A stretch of DNA of 64,000 bases. Origin: Gaiellasilicea sp033857955 (lineage in GTDB: Bacteria; Actinomycetota; Thermoleophilia; Gaiellales; Gaiellaceae). Made by a program: the position numbers and the translations under genes. Position 1 is the first letter of the stretch, and the number at the start of each line of letters is the position of its first letter. Below the pieces are notes generated by a model. That model saw only the letters and a program-made list of their open reading frames with translations, did no database searches and was not told where the DNA came from. Shown piece after piece: positions 42,064 to 53,131 of this stretch. The DNA lies in assembly GCA_033857955.1 (NCBI GenBank), contig JAWVCW010000038.1, forward strand, positions 62,001 through 126,000, written 5' to 3'.

Positions 42064-42092
42064 TGTATAGCAACAGCGCTTTACTTTCGCAA
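42064..42092 (-). promoter_or_regulatory. Promoter candidate for the SAM-riboswitch sulfite operon
   Basis: On the minus strand TTGCGA (42087-42092) and TATACA (42064-42069) are 17 bp apart and sit directly ahead of the riboswitch. The spacer contains the AAGTAAAG motif discussed in the findings. Confidence 0.55.
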
Positions 42093-42119
42093 GTAATGAA
42101 CTGCCAAGTCGTGAACTGC

Positions 42120-42147
42120 TTGCGCCGACCGGCCAATGCTTTACACT
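42120..42147 (+). promoter_or_regulatory. Promoter candidate for gltB
   Basis: TTGCGC at 42120-42125 and TACACT at 42142-42147 are 16 bp apart. The predicted transcript start, about 7-8 nt after the -10, coincides with the ATG of the small ORF at 42156. An imperfect inverted repeat TTACTT-TCGC-AAGTAA lies further upstream at 42081-42096. Confidence 0.5.
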
Positions 42148-42155
42148 GGAAAGTG

Positions 42156-42233
42156 ATGGAGCGACCGTCCGTAGCCGCCGACCCGATTCTGGCGTTCAAG
42201 GCCGCCCTCTTCTCGCGCCCGAGACCGCGCTAG
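42156..42233 (+). CDS. Possible 25-residue leader peptide ahead of gltB
   Basis: The ATG lies about where transcription should begin, so the ORF would be leaderless. The product, MERPSVAADPILAFKAALFS followed by RPRPR, ends 76 bp before gltB. An inverted repeat with 9-bp arms (CCTCTCGCC at 42247-42255, GGCGAGAGG at 42281-42289) lies between them. It is not enriched in Glu or Gln codons, so classical attenuation is not obvious. The rest of the 262-bp region 42,048-42,309 holds only the promoters already listed. Confidence 0.35.
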   Translation: MERPSVAADPILAFKAALFSRPRPR

Positions 42234-42309
42234 CCGGCAACTCGCTCCTCTCGCCCCGCCGGTCAAGCGCTCAACATTCAGGCGAGAGGGACCGCGAGAG
42301 GAACAGGCT

Positions 42310-45300
42310 GTGAAGGCGGTCGGCCTCTACGACCCGGCGTACGAGCACGATGCCTGTGGCGTCGCCGTTGTCGCACGGCTGGACGGTGTCGCAAGTCACG
42401 AGACACTCGTGCGTGCCGCGACCGCGCTCGCCAACCTCGAACACCGGGGCGCCGAGGGCGCCGACTCCCTGACCGGTGACGGCGCGGGTATGACGCTGCA
42501 GCTGCCGGACGCCTTGTTCCGCGCCGAGATCGGCGCTGTGCTTCCACCGCTCGGCGGCTACGGCGTCGCGGTGTGCTTTCTCCCGCGCGACGCCGCCCGC
42601 TCCGAGTCGCTCGAGCGGCTCCTGGCCGAGACGGTCGAGGTGGAGGGCCAAACGGTCGTCGCCTGGCGCGACGTCCCGGTCGACGAGCGTCACGCGGGCG
42701 CGTCCGCCGCCGAGACTGCTCCGCGCATCCGGCAGCTCTTCGTCGCCGCCGCGCCAGGGCTCGAGGGCGATGCCTTCGAGCGCAAGCTGTACGTGATCCG
42801 GCGCGTGGCCGAGCTCGCCGCCGGGCCGGATCTCGTGATCCCGAGCTTCTCGGCCCGCACCGTGGTCTACAAGGGCATGCTGACGGCCCCGCAGCTGACC
42901 GCCTACTACCCGGACCTGCGGGACGAGCGGACCGCCTCGGCTCTCGCCCTCGTCCACTCCCGCTACTCGACGAACACCTTCCCGAGCTGGGAGCTCTCGC
43001 ACCCATACCGGATGATCGCCCACAACGGCGAGATCAACACGCTGCGCGGGAACGTCAACTGGATGCGCGCGCGCGAGTCGCAGCTTGCGTCCGAGCTCTT
43101 CGGCGACGACCTCGGCAAGATCCTGCCGGTCGTCCGCCCGGGCGGCTCCGACTCGGCGACGTTCGACAACGTGCTCGAGCTGCTCGTGCTCGCGGGGCGG
43201 TCGCTCCCGCACGCGATCATGATGATGATCCCCGAGGCCTACCAGGGTCGAGACGACATCTCCCCGGAGCTCGCCGGGTTCTACGCCTACCACCAGTGCC
43301 TGATGGAGGCCTGGGACGGCCCCGCAGCGATCGCGTTCACGGACGGGCGCGTGATCGGCGCGACGCTCGACCGCAACGGCCTGCGCCCGGGGCGGTGGCT
43401 GGAGACCGCCGACGGCTGGGTGATCCTCGCGTCGGAGACGGGTGTCCTCGAGGAGGCGCCGGAGAACATCGTCCGGAAGGGGCGGCTGCAGCCCGGAAAG
43501 CTGTTCCTCGTCGACGTCGAGCAGGGCCGGATCGTTCCGGACGAGGAGGTGAAGCGAACTGTTGCGTCGCGGCGGCCGTACGCCGAGTGGTACCGAAGCG
43601 AGGTCGTGAGGCTCGAGGATCTGCCGGAGCGGCCGAACCTGGCCTGTCCCGCACAGCCCCTCCGCACGCGTCAGCTCGCGTTCGGTTACACGCAGGACGA
43701 CATGAAGGTGATCCTCGCCCCGCTCGCGCGGAATGCCGAGGAGGCGATCGGGTCGATGGGCAACGACCTGCCGCTGGCTATCCTCTCCGACCGCCGGCCG
43801 GTGCTCTATTCGTACTTCAAGCAGCTGTTCGCCCAGGTCACGAACCCGCCGATCGACTCGATCCGCGAGGCCGTCGTGATGAGCGTCGAGGCCAGCGTCG
43901 GCTCGGAGCGAAACCTGCTCGACGAGACGCCGGAGCACGCGCGCCAGCTCGTGATTGCGAACCCGATCCTGCGCGACGAGGAGCTCGAGCGACTCCGCCA
44001 GATCGATTCGGACGTGTTCCGTGCGCACACGATCGACACGACGTGGCCGGTGGTGGACGGCGCCGCAGGGCTCGAGGTCGCCGTCGATCGCATCTGCGCG
44101 GAAGCGGACGAGGCCCTGGCCGGCGGCGCGAACATCATCATCCTCTCCGATCGCGGGGTCGGGCCGGAGAGCGCGCCGATCCCCTCGCTGCTCGCGGTCT
44201 CGGCGCTGCACCACCATCTGGTGCGCGCCGGCACGCGGCTGCAAGCGGGTCTCGTCGTCGAGTCGGGCGAGCCGCGCAGCGTGCAGAGCGTGGCCGTGCT
44301 CGTGGGCTACGGGGCGGCCGCCGTGAACCCCTACCTGATGCTCGAAACGATCGCGGAGCTCGTCGAGCTCGATCTGCTTCCGCCCGGCATGACGAAGGAC
44401 GACGCGCAGCGCCGCGCCACGAAGGGGATCGCCAAGGGCCTGCTGAAGACGATCTCGAAGATGGGCATCTCGACCATCCCGTCCTACTGCGGTGCCCAGG
44501 TCTTCGAGGCGATCGGGCTCTCGCGAGAGTTCGTCGACCGCCACTTCACCGGCACGGCCTCGCGCATCGGCGGCATCGGGATCGAGGCGCTCGCCGAGGA
44601 CACGCTCGCCCGCCACGCGCGCGCCTATCCGGGCACGCAGGACGGACTGCTGCCGGTGACGGGCCTCTACTCCTGGCGGCGCGAGGGCGAGCACCATCAA
44701 TGGAATCCGGAGACGATCGCGCTGCTCCAGCACGCGGTCCGGCACGGGGGCTACGAGACCTACGAGGAGTACGCGCAACTCGTCAACGACGACTCGACGC
44801 GACGCTCGACGCTCCGGGGTCTGATGCGCTTCCGCGAGGTGGCGGACGGCGGCGTGCCGATCGAGGAAGTCGAGTCCGCGCAGGAGATCGTGAAGCGCTT
44901 CTCCACCGGTGCGATGTCGCTCGGCTCGCTCTCGCGGGAGGCGCACGAGACGCTCGCGGTCGCGATGAACCGCATCGGCGGCCGTTCGAATACGGGCGAG
45001 GGCGGCGAAGACCCGGTGCGCTACGTCGCGGACGCGAACGGCGATTCGCGGCGCTCGGCGATCAAGCAGGTGGCGTCCGGCCGCTTCGGGGTCAATGCTC
45101 ACTACCTCGCCAACGCGGACGAGCTGCAGATCAAGATGGCGCAGGGCGCGAAGCCGGGCGAGGGCGGGCAGTTGCCCGGACACAAGGTCGACCGCTACAT
45201 CGCCAGCGTGCGGTTCACGACTCCCGGCGTCGGTCTCATCTCGCCGCCGCCCCACCACGACATCTACTCGATCGAGGATCTGAAGCAGCTGATCTACGAT

Positions 45301-46830
45301 CTGCGCTGCGCAAACCCGGCCGCTCGCATCTCCGTGAAGCTCGTCTCGGAGGTGGGGGTGGGGACGGTGGCCGCGGGCGTCGCCAAGGCCAACGCGGACC
45401 ACGTGCTGATCTCGGGGCACGACGGCGGCACCGGCGCCTCGCCGCTGTCGTCGATCCTGTTCGCCGGCGCGCCGTGGGAGATCGGGCTCGCGGAGACGCA
45501 GCAGACGCTCGTGCTGAACGACCTGCGGTCACGCATCTGGGTGCAGACCGACGGCCAGCTGAAGACCGGCCGAGACGTCGTCGTCGCGGCACTCCTGGGC
45601 GCGGACGAGATGGGCTTCGCGACGGCCCCGCTGATCGCGACGGGCTGCGTGATGATGCGCGCCTGCCATCTCAATACGTGCCCGGTCGGGATCGCGACCC
45701 AGGATCCCGAGCTGCGTAAGCGCTTCGCGGGCGAGCCCGAGCACGTCGTCAACTTCATGTTCTTCGTCGCCGAGGAGGCGCGCCGGATCATGGCGAAGCT
45801 CGGCATCCGGCGGTTCGAGGATCTCGTCGGCCGCGTCGACCTGCTGGAGGCCGACGACGCGATCGAGCGCTGGCGGGAGCGGGGCCTCGACTTCTCGGCG
45901 CTGTTGCAAGCGCCCGACGTCCCGCCCGGAGTGGCGGTGCGACGCGTGCAGGCACAGGTCTCGCCGCTCGACGACGCGCTCGACTGGCAGCTGATCGAAC
46001 GGGCACGGCCGGCGATCGAGCACGGGACGCCCGTCGAGGCGACGCTGGATATTCGCAATGTCAACCGCACGGTGGGCGGCCTGCTCTCGCACGCCGTGAC
46101 GAAGCAGCGCGGAGCGGCCGGGCTTTCCTCCGGCTCGGTCCGGTTCACGCTGCACGGATCCGCCGGGCAGTCCTTCGGCGCCTGGCTCGCGCCGGGGATC
46201 GAGCTCACGCTGGTCGGCGACGCGAACGACTACGCCGGCAAGGGCCTTTCCGGCGGCGTCCTGGCGGTACGACCGCCCGACGGCTCCGCGTTCGTCGCCG
46301 AGGAGAACGTGATCGTCGGGAACACCGTGCTCTACGGAGCCACGGCTGGAAAGGCGTTCTTCCGTGGACTCGCCGGCGAGCGGTTCGCCGTCCGTAACTC
46401 CGGCGTCAGCGCGGTCATCGAGGGAGTCGGCGACCACGGCTGCGAATACATGACGGGAGGCCGGGTCGTCGTGCTCGGCCGGACCGGCCGGAACTTCGCG
46501 GCCGGCATGAGCGGCGGCATCGCCTACGTGCTCGACGAGGACGGCGGCTTCCGTGGCCGCTGCAACGCGGAGCTCGTCGGCCTCGAGGAGGTTGGCGCGG
46601 CGGACTCCGACGAGCTGCGTGCGCTCGTGGAGGAGCACGCCACACGCACCGGCTCCGACGTCGCCGTGCGCCTGCTTGCCGACTGGGCGACCGCTCTGCC
46701 GCGGTTCGTCAAGGTGCTGCCGCACGACTACAAGCGCGCGCTCGCCGACGAGGTCGTCGAGCCGAAGGGCGACCACCCGACCTCGACAGGCAGCGGCTTC
46801 CTCACCACCGAGTCGGAGGAGGCAGCCTGA
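42310..46830 (+). CDS. gltB: Glutamate synthase large subunit
   Basis: 1506 residues from GTG, full length. N-terminal Ntn amidotransferase whose catalytic Cys16 (YEHDACGVAVVA) follows a 15-residue propeptide; central domain; FMN-binding synthase domain with KPGEGGQLPGHKV and LISGHDGGTGASPL; [3Fe-4S] cysteines in CVMMRACHLNTCPVG; C-terminal beta-helix domain (GVLAVRPPDGSAF to VVVLGRTGRNFAAGMSGG). It transfers glutamine amide nitrogen to 2-oxoglutarate. Its TGA overlaps the gltD ATG (TGATG). Confidence 0.97.
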   Translation: MKAVGLYDPAYEHDACGVAVVARLDGVASHETLVRAATALANLEHRGAEGADSLTGDGAGMTLQLPDALFRAEIGAVLPPLGGYGVAVCFLPRDAARSESLERLLAETVEVEGQTVVAWRDVPVDERHAGASAAETAPRIRQLFVAAAPGLEGDAFERKLYVIRRVAELAAGPDLVIPSFSARTVVYKGMLTAPQLTAYYPDLRDERTASALALVHSRYSTNTFPSWELSHPYRMIAHNGEINTLRGNVNWMRARESQLASELFGDDLGKILPVVRPGGSDSATFDNVLELLVLAGRSLPHAIMMMIPEAYQGRDDISPELAGFYAYHQCLMEAWDGPAAIAFTDGRVIGATLDRNGLRPGRWLETADGWVILASETGVLEEAPENIVRKGRLQPGKLFLVDVEQGRIVPDEEVKRTVASRRPYAEWYRSEVVRLEDLPERPNLACPAQPLRTRQLAFGYTQDDMKVILAPLARNAEEAIGSMGNDLPLAILSDRRPVLYSYFKQLFAQVTNPPIDSIREAVVMSVEASVGSERNLLDETPEHARQLVIANPILRDEELERLRQIDSDVFRAHTIDTTWPVVDGAAGLEVAVDRICAEADEALAGGANIIILSDRGVGPESAPIPSLLAVSALHHHLVRAGTRLQAGLVVESGEPRSVQSVAVLVGYGAAAVNPYLMLETIAELVELDLLPPGMTKDDAQRRATKGIAKGLLKTISKMGISTIPSYCGAQVFEAIGLSREFVDRHFTGTASRIGGIGIEALAEDTLARHARAYPGTQDGLLPVTGLYSWRREGEHHQWNPETIALLQHAVRHGGYETYEEYAQLVNDDSTRRSTLRGLMRFREVADGGVPIEEVESAQEIVKRFSTGAMSLGSLSREAHETLAVAMNRIGGRSNTGEGGEDPVRYVADANGDSRRSAIKQVASGRFGVNAHYLANADELQIKMAQGAKPGEGGQLPGHKVDRYIASVRFTTPGVGLISPPPHHDIYSIEDLKQLIYDLRCANPAARISVKLVSEVGVGTVAAGVAKANADHVLISGHDGGTGASPLSSILFAGAPWEIGLAETQQTLVLNDLRSRIWVQTDGQLKTGRDVVVAALLGADEMGFATAPLIATGCVMMRACHLNTCPVGIATQDPELRKRFAGEPEHVVNFMFFVAEEARRIMAKLGIRRFEDLVGRVDLLEADDAIERWRERGLDFSALLQAPDVPPGVAVRRVQAQVSPLDDALDWQLIERARPAIEHGTPVEATLDIRNVNRTVGGLLSHAVTKQRGAAGLSSGSVRFTLHGSAGQSFGAWLAPGIELTLVGDANDYAGKGLSGGVLAVRPPDGSAFVAEENVIVGNTVLYGATAGKAFFRGLAGERFAVRNSGVSAVIEGVGDHGCEYMTGGRVVVLGRTGRNFAAGMSGGIAYVLDEDGGFRGRCNAELVGLEEVGAADSDELRALVEEHATRTGSDVAVRLLADWATALPRFVKVLPHDYKRALADEVVEPKGDHPTSTGSGFLTTESEEAA

Positions 46831-48289
46831 TGGGCAAGCTCGGCGGGTTCCTCAAGTACGGGCGGGTCGAGCAGCCGGAGCGTGACCCGCTCGAGCGGGT
46901 CGGCGACTTCCGCGAGTTCATGGGCACGGTCGAGCTGCCGGTGCTCCAGGAGCAGGGCGCGCGCTGCATGGAGTGCGGCGTCCCGTTCTGCCACAACGGC
47001 TGCCCGCTCGGCAACCTGATCCCCGAGTGGAACGACCTCGTCTACCGCGACCGCTGGGGCGAGGCGATCGAACAGCTCCACCGGACGAACAACTTCCCCG
47101 AGTTCACCGGCCGCCTGTGCCCGGCGCCGTGTGAGGCCGCGTGCGTCCTCGAGATCAACGAGGGCAACGCGGTGACGATCAAGCAGATCGAGGTTGCGAT
47201 CGTGAACCGTGCGTGGGACGAGGGCTGGGTCGTCCCGCAGCCGGCCCGCTCGAGCAGCGGCCGGAGCGTGGCGGTGATCGGTGCCGGCCCGGCAGGGCTC
47301 GCCTGCTCGCAGCAGCTGGCGCGTGCCGGCCACGCGGTCACGGTCTACGAGCGAGACGAGGCGGGCGGGGGGCTCGTGCGCTTCGGTGTGCCCGACTTCA
47401 AGATCGAGAAGTGGCTCGTCGAGCGGCGCGTGCGGCAGCTCGAGGCGGAGGGCGTCGTGTTCCACTACGGCGTCGACGTCGGCATCGACGTCGACGCGGA
47501 GGAGTTGCGCGAGCAACATGACGCGGTCGTCCTCGCCGTCGGCTCGCGCGTGCCGCGCGACCTGCCCGTGCCCGGCCGCGAGCTCGACGGCGTGCACTTC
47601 GCGATGGAGTACCTCTACCAGCGCAACCGGTGGGTGGCGCGCGAGCTTGGGCCCCAGGTAGCCGGCGCGCCGCCGGCGCCGGTGAACGTGATCAGCGCCG
47701 TCGGGAAGCACGTGATCGTGATCGGGGGCGGCGACACGGGCGCCGACTGCGTCGCGAACGCGCACCGCGAGAACGCTGCGTCGGTGACGCAGATCGAGCT
47801 GGTCGGAGAGCCGCCCGCACGGCGGCCGGACGACCTGACCCCCTGGCCGACCTGGCCGATGAAGCTCCGGACGTCGTACGCGCTGAAAGAGGGCGGCGAG
47901 CGCGACTTCGCCGTCTCGACGACCGTCCTCTCCGGCAGCCATGGACGCGTCGAGCGGATCCACTGGACCGAGAACAGCGGCGCGCCGCCCTTCGACCTCG
48001 TCCCGGGCACCGAAGAGGAGCGGCCGGCCGACCTCGTCCTGCTCGCGATGGGCTTCGTCGGCCCGGAGCCGCGGGTGCTCGAGGCGTTCGGGGTCGAGCC
48101 CGACGCGCGCGGGAACGCGCAAGCCCCCGTGTACGCGACGAGCGCCGAGGGGGTCTTCGCCGCCGGAGACGCACGGCGCGGGCAATCGCTGATCGTCTGG
48201 GCGATCGCCGAGGGCCGCCGCTGCGCGACCGCCGTCGATCGCTGGCTCGACCCGAGCGGAGTGGCGATTCAGAAGAAGGAGGCGGCCGC

Positions 48290-48293
<4 letters not shown>
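46830..48293 (+). CDS. gltD: Glutamate synthase small subunit
   Basis: 487 residues. N-terminal cysteine clusters for two [4Fe-4S] centres (ARCMECGVPFC, NGCPLGNLIPEW, CPAPCEAACVLE), FAD-binding VAVIGAGPAGLACSQQLARA and NADPH-binding VIVIGGGDTGADCVANAHRE, and the closing AAGDARRGQSLIVWAIAEGR. It feeds NADPH electrons to GltB. It overlaps gltB and the downstream malic enzyme gene. Confidence 0.97.
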
Positions 48294-49710
<1,417 letters not shown>

Positions 49711-49714
<4 letters not shown>

Positions 49715-50904
49715 ACCGCAGCCCGCGTTGCCAGCTCAGGCAGCGCCCGGCGGATCCCGCGCACGGCCTGGGCGATCCGCTGCTCGTTCTCGACCAGCGC
49801 GAAGCGGACGAATCCCTCGCCGCCGGGCCCGAAGCCGAGACCGGGGCTGACGGAGACGTGCGCCTCCCGCGTCAGCTTGACGGCGAACTCCAGCGAGCCG
49901 AGCTCACGGTAGGGCTCCGGGATCGGCGCCCAGACGAACATCGTCCCGAGCGGGCGCTCGACGTGCCAGCCGATGCGCGCGAGCCCGTCGCAGAGGACGT
50001 TGCGGCGCCTGCGGTAGATCTCGCACGCCTCGGCGGGATAGTCGCGTGCCTCGTTCAGCGCGACGATCGAGGCGATCTGGATCGGCTGGAAGGTCCCGTA
50101 GTCGAGATAGGACTTGAGCCGCGCCAGGGCCGCGAGCGCCGGTGCGTTGCCGAGCGCGAAGCCGACGCGCCAGCCGGCCATCGAGAAGGACTTCGTCAGC
50201 GAATAGGTCTCGACCGCGACGTCGGCGGCACCGGGCACCTGGAGGATCGAGGGCGGCTGGTAGCCGTCGAACGAGACGTCGGCGTAGGCGAAGTCGTGCA
50301 CGACGAGCGCCTCGTTCTCGCGAGCCAGCCCCACGAGCCGCTCCATGAAGCCGAGGTCGACCACGCGCGTCGTCGGGTTGTGCGGGAACGACACGATCAG
50401 TGCACGCGGGCGGGGACGGGCACGGGCGAAGGCATCGGCGAGCTGGTCGTAGAGCTCGTCGTTGCTGCCACCCAGCTCGACCTGGATCACGCTCGCGCCC
50501 GCCAGGATCGGCGCGAAGAGGTGGATCGGATAGGCCGGCGCGGGCACGACCGCGGTGTCGCCCGGTTCGACGAGGACCCACATCAGGTGCGCGAGCCCTT
50601 CCTTCGCGCCGATCGTCGCGACGGCCTGTGTCTCAGGATCGAGCTCGACGCCGAAGCGCTCCCGGTACAGGTCGCAGATCGCGCTTCGCAGCTTCGGAAT
50701 GCCGCGACTCGTCGAGTAGCGGTGGTTGTGCGGCTTGGCGGCCGCCTCGGCCAGCTTCTCGACCGCGACGGCGGGCGACGGGAGGTCAGGATTGCCGAAG
50801 CCGAGGTCGATCACGTCGTGTCCAGCGCGACGCAGCTCCAGCTTCAACTGCTCGGTCACCGCGAAGACGTACGGCGGGAGCGACGGAACACGGCGAAAGT
50901 CCAT
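49711..50904 (-). CDS. Class I/II aminotransferase (AlaC-like)
   Basis: 397 residues, PLP fold-type I. The Schiff-base Lys lies in YSLTKSFSMAGWRVGFALGN; other conserved parts are IDLGFGNPDLPSP, SFPHNPTTRVV and RFALVENEQRIAQAVRGI. Closest in pattern to AlaC/AlaA alanine aminotransferases, so alanine or a branched-chain amino acid may be the product; the substrate is not fixed by sequence. It is convergent with the malic enzyme gene (4-bp overlap) and divergent from leuC across 46 bp, where a version of the CTTTACTTT-like motif is found. Confidence 0.88.
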
Positions 50905-50950
50905 CGGTCGTCACTGTATTTGGTACACCGGCTTGGCTAGCATGAGTCGA

Positions 50951-52354
50951 ATGGCGCAGACGCTGTTCGAGCGGGTGTGGGACAGGCATCTCGTGGCCGA
51001 GCCCGAGGGGGAGCCGGCCATCCTCTTCGTCGACCTGCACCTGATACACGAGGTCACCTCACCCCAGGCGTTCGATGGCCTGCGGCTGGCCGGCAGGTCT
51101 GTCCGGCGACCGGATCTGTCGGTCGCGACGATGGATCACAACGTCCCGACCGAGGAAGGCCCGGTTACCGATCCGCTCGCCAAGGCGCAGCTGGATGCGC
51201 TGCGTCGCAACTGCGAGGAGTTCGGCGTCCCGCTCTTCGCGACCGGAAGCGGCCGCGAGGGGATCGTCCACGTGATCGGCCCGGAGCTCGGGTTGACGCA
51301 GCCGGGGATGACGATCGTCTGCGGGGACAGCCACACCTCCACGCACGGCGCGTTCGGCGCGCTCGCCTTCGGCGTCGGCACGTCTGAGGTCGAGCACGTG
51401 CTCGCGACGCAGTGCCTGCCCCAGAGACGGCCGCGTTCGATGCGCGTCCGTTTCGACGGCGAGCTACCCGCGAGCGTGACGGCGAAGGACATGATCCTCG
51501 GCGCGATCGGCAGGCTCGGCGTCGCCGGCGGCGTCGGGTACGTGCTCGAGTACACGGGCGAGGCGATCCGCGGCCTGTCGATGGAGAACCGGATGACGAT
51601 CTGCAACATGTCGATCGAGGCCGGGGCACGGGCGGGGATGATCGCGCCCGACGACACGACGTTCGCCTATCTCGAAGGCCGGCCCGCAGCGCCGACCGGC
51701 GCCGCCTGGGAGCAGGCGCTGGACAGCTGGCGCACCCTTGCGTCCGATCCTGATGCCACCTACGACAGCGAGTTCGCGATCGACCTCGCCGAGCTCGCTC
51801 CGCAGGTCACGTGGGGCACGAATCCGGAAATGGTGGTCTCCGTCACGGACCGCGTGCCGGATCCCACCGCCTACGCCGATCCCGACAAGCGGCTGGCGGC
51901 CGAGCGGGCGCTGACCTACATGGGTCTCGAGCCCGGCACGGCAATGCAGGACATCGCGGTCGACCGAGTCTTCATCGGCTCCTGCACGAACGCGCGGATC
52001 GAAGACCTGCGTGCCGCGGCGTCCGTGGTCGCAGGAAAGCACGTCCATCCAAGCGTCCGGGCCCTCGTCGTGCCCGGCTCGGCGACGATCAAGAGGCTCG
52101 CCGAGGAGGAGGGGCTCGACCGGATCTTCGTCGACGCCGGCTTCGAGTGGCGCCGGGCGGGATGCTCGATGTGCCTCGGCATGAATCCCGACGTGCTCGC
52201 TGACGGCGAGCGCTGCGCGTCGACCTCGAACCGCAACTTCGAGGGCCGGCAGGGACGCGGCGGCCGCACCCACCTGGTCAGCCCGCAACTCGCGGCGGCG
52301 ACGGCGATTGCCGGCCACTTCGTCGACCCGCGCGAGCTGGCGACCACGGCATGA
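50951..52354 (+). CDS. leuC: 3-isopropylmalate dehydratase large subunit
   Basis: 467 residues from ATG 50951 (another in-frame ATG at 50942). Aconitase fold with VDLHLIHEVTSPQAF, the [4Fe-4S] ligands in FIGSCTNARIEDLR and AGCSMCLGMNPD, and SNRNFEGRQGRGGRTHLVSP. It isomerises 2-isopropylmalate to 3-isopropylmalate in leucine synthesis. leuD follows with an ATGA overlap. No ribosome binding site is apparent; the transcript may be leaderless. Confidence 0.96.
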   Translation: MAQTLFERVWDRHLVAEPEGEPAILFVDLHLIHEVTSPQAFDGLRLAGRSVRRPDLSVATMDHNVPTEEGPVTDPLAKAQLDALRRNCEEFGVPLFATGSGREGIVHVIGPELGLTQPGMTIVCGDSHTSTHGAFGALAFGVGTSEVEHVLATQCLPQRRPRSMRVRFDGELPASVTAKDMILGAIGRLGVAGGVGYVLEYTGEAIRGLSMENRMTICNMSIEAGARAGMIAPDDTTFAYLEGRPAAPTGAAWEQALDSWRTLASDPDATYDSEFAIDLAELAPQVTWGTNPEMVVSVTDRVPDPTAYADPDKRLAAERALTYMGLEPGTAMQDIAVDRVFIGSCTNARIEDLRAAASVVAGKHVHPSVRALVVPGSATIKRLAEEEGLDRIFVDAGFEWRRAGCSMCLGMNPDVLADGERCASTSNRNFEGRQGRGGRTHLVSPQLAAATAIAGHFVDPRELATTA

Positions 52355-52971
52355 AGCCCTTTCGCCGCGTGAGCGGTCCCGTCGCCGTGCTCGACCGCAC
52401 CGACGTCGACACGGATCAGATCATCCCCAAGCAATTTTTGAAGCGGATCGAGCGCACCGGCTTCGGCCAGTTCCTCTTCTTCGACTGGCGCCTCGACGCG
52501 GCGGGCCGGCCCCGGCCGGATTTCGAGCTGAACGATCCTGACTGTGCCGGGGCGAAGATCCTGCTCGCCGGCGCGAACTTCGGCTGCGGCTCGTCCCGGG
52601 AGCACGCTGCCTGGGCACTCCAGGACTACGGGTTCGAGGTCGTGATCGCGCCCTCGTTCGGCGACATCTTCGCCACGAACTGCCTCAAGATCGGGCTCGT
52701 CACGATCGTCCTCTCGCAGGCCGAGCTCCGCCGGCTGATGGACTCGATCAGTGGCGGCACGTTCGCCGAGGTCGACCTCGAGCGGCAGCTGATCGTCGAT
52801 CCCGACGGCCGCGAGATCCTGTTCGATTTCGACCCGTTCCAGCGTGAGTGCCTGCTGAACGGGCTCGACGACATCGCCCGCTCGCTCACCCACGAGGACG
52901 CGCTGCTCGAATATGAGGCGTCCCACCCGTCGCGCGTGGACACAACGGCGCTCGGGGTCAGCGCAGCTTGA
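52351..52971 (+). CDS. leuD: 3-isopropylmalate dehydratase small subunit
   Basis: 206 residues. Swivelling domain with RTDVDTDQIIPKQFLKRI, GANFGCGSSREHAAWALQDY and PSFGDIFATNCLKIGLVTI, all typical of LeuD. It completes the LeuCD enzyme. Its 3' end overlaps the convergent small zinc-ribbon gene by 14 bp. Confidence 0.96.
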   Translation: MKPFRRVSGPVAVLDRTDVDTDQIIPKQFLKRIERTGFGQFLFFDWRLDAAGRPRPDFELNDPDCAGAKILLAGANFGCGSSREHAAWALQDYGFEVVIAPSFGDIFATNCLKIGLVTIVLSQAELRRLMDSISGGTFAEVDLERQLIVDPDGREILFDFDPFQRECLLNGLDDIARSLTHEDALLEYEASHPSRVDTTALGVSAA

Positions 52972-53131
52972 GCGGAGCGAGACCGCCGCAGGTTGCGCAC
53001 TCGCTGCTGATCGCCCACTTGCCGCGCGCCTGGGTGCGGAGCAGTGGCTTGTCGCAGCGGCAGAGACGGTCTGCGGCGGGCATCTCGGACGCCGGCCGCT
53101 GCTGGGTGTCCGCAGAAGCGGCCGGCGTCAT
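52958..53131 (-). CDS. Small zinc-ribbon-like protein coupled to leuB
   Basis: 57 residues. Its ATG overlaps the leuB stop (ATGA), so it is translated after leuB. The C-terminal half has paired cysteines, CRCDKPLL and SECATCGGLAP, spaced like a small zinc ribbon; the N-terminal 20 residues are Ala/Pro/Ser-rich and disordered. No function is recognised. Two Cys pairs and precise coupling make it more than a chance ORF. Confidence 0.55.
   Translation of the reverse strand: MTPAASADTQQRPASEMPAADRLCRCDKPLLRTQARGKWAISSECATCGGLAPLKLR

Noticed and set aside
42271..45420. 1049-codon open frame on the minus strand opposite gltB
   Set aside because: It has no domain, is dominated by Arg, Asp, His and Leu as expected from antisense of a GC-rich gene, and gltB on the other strand is unmistakable.
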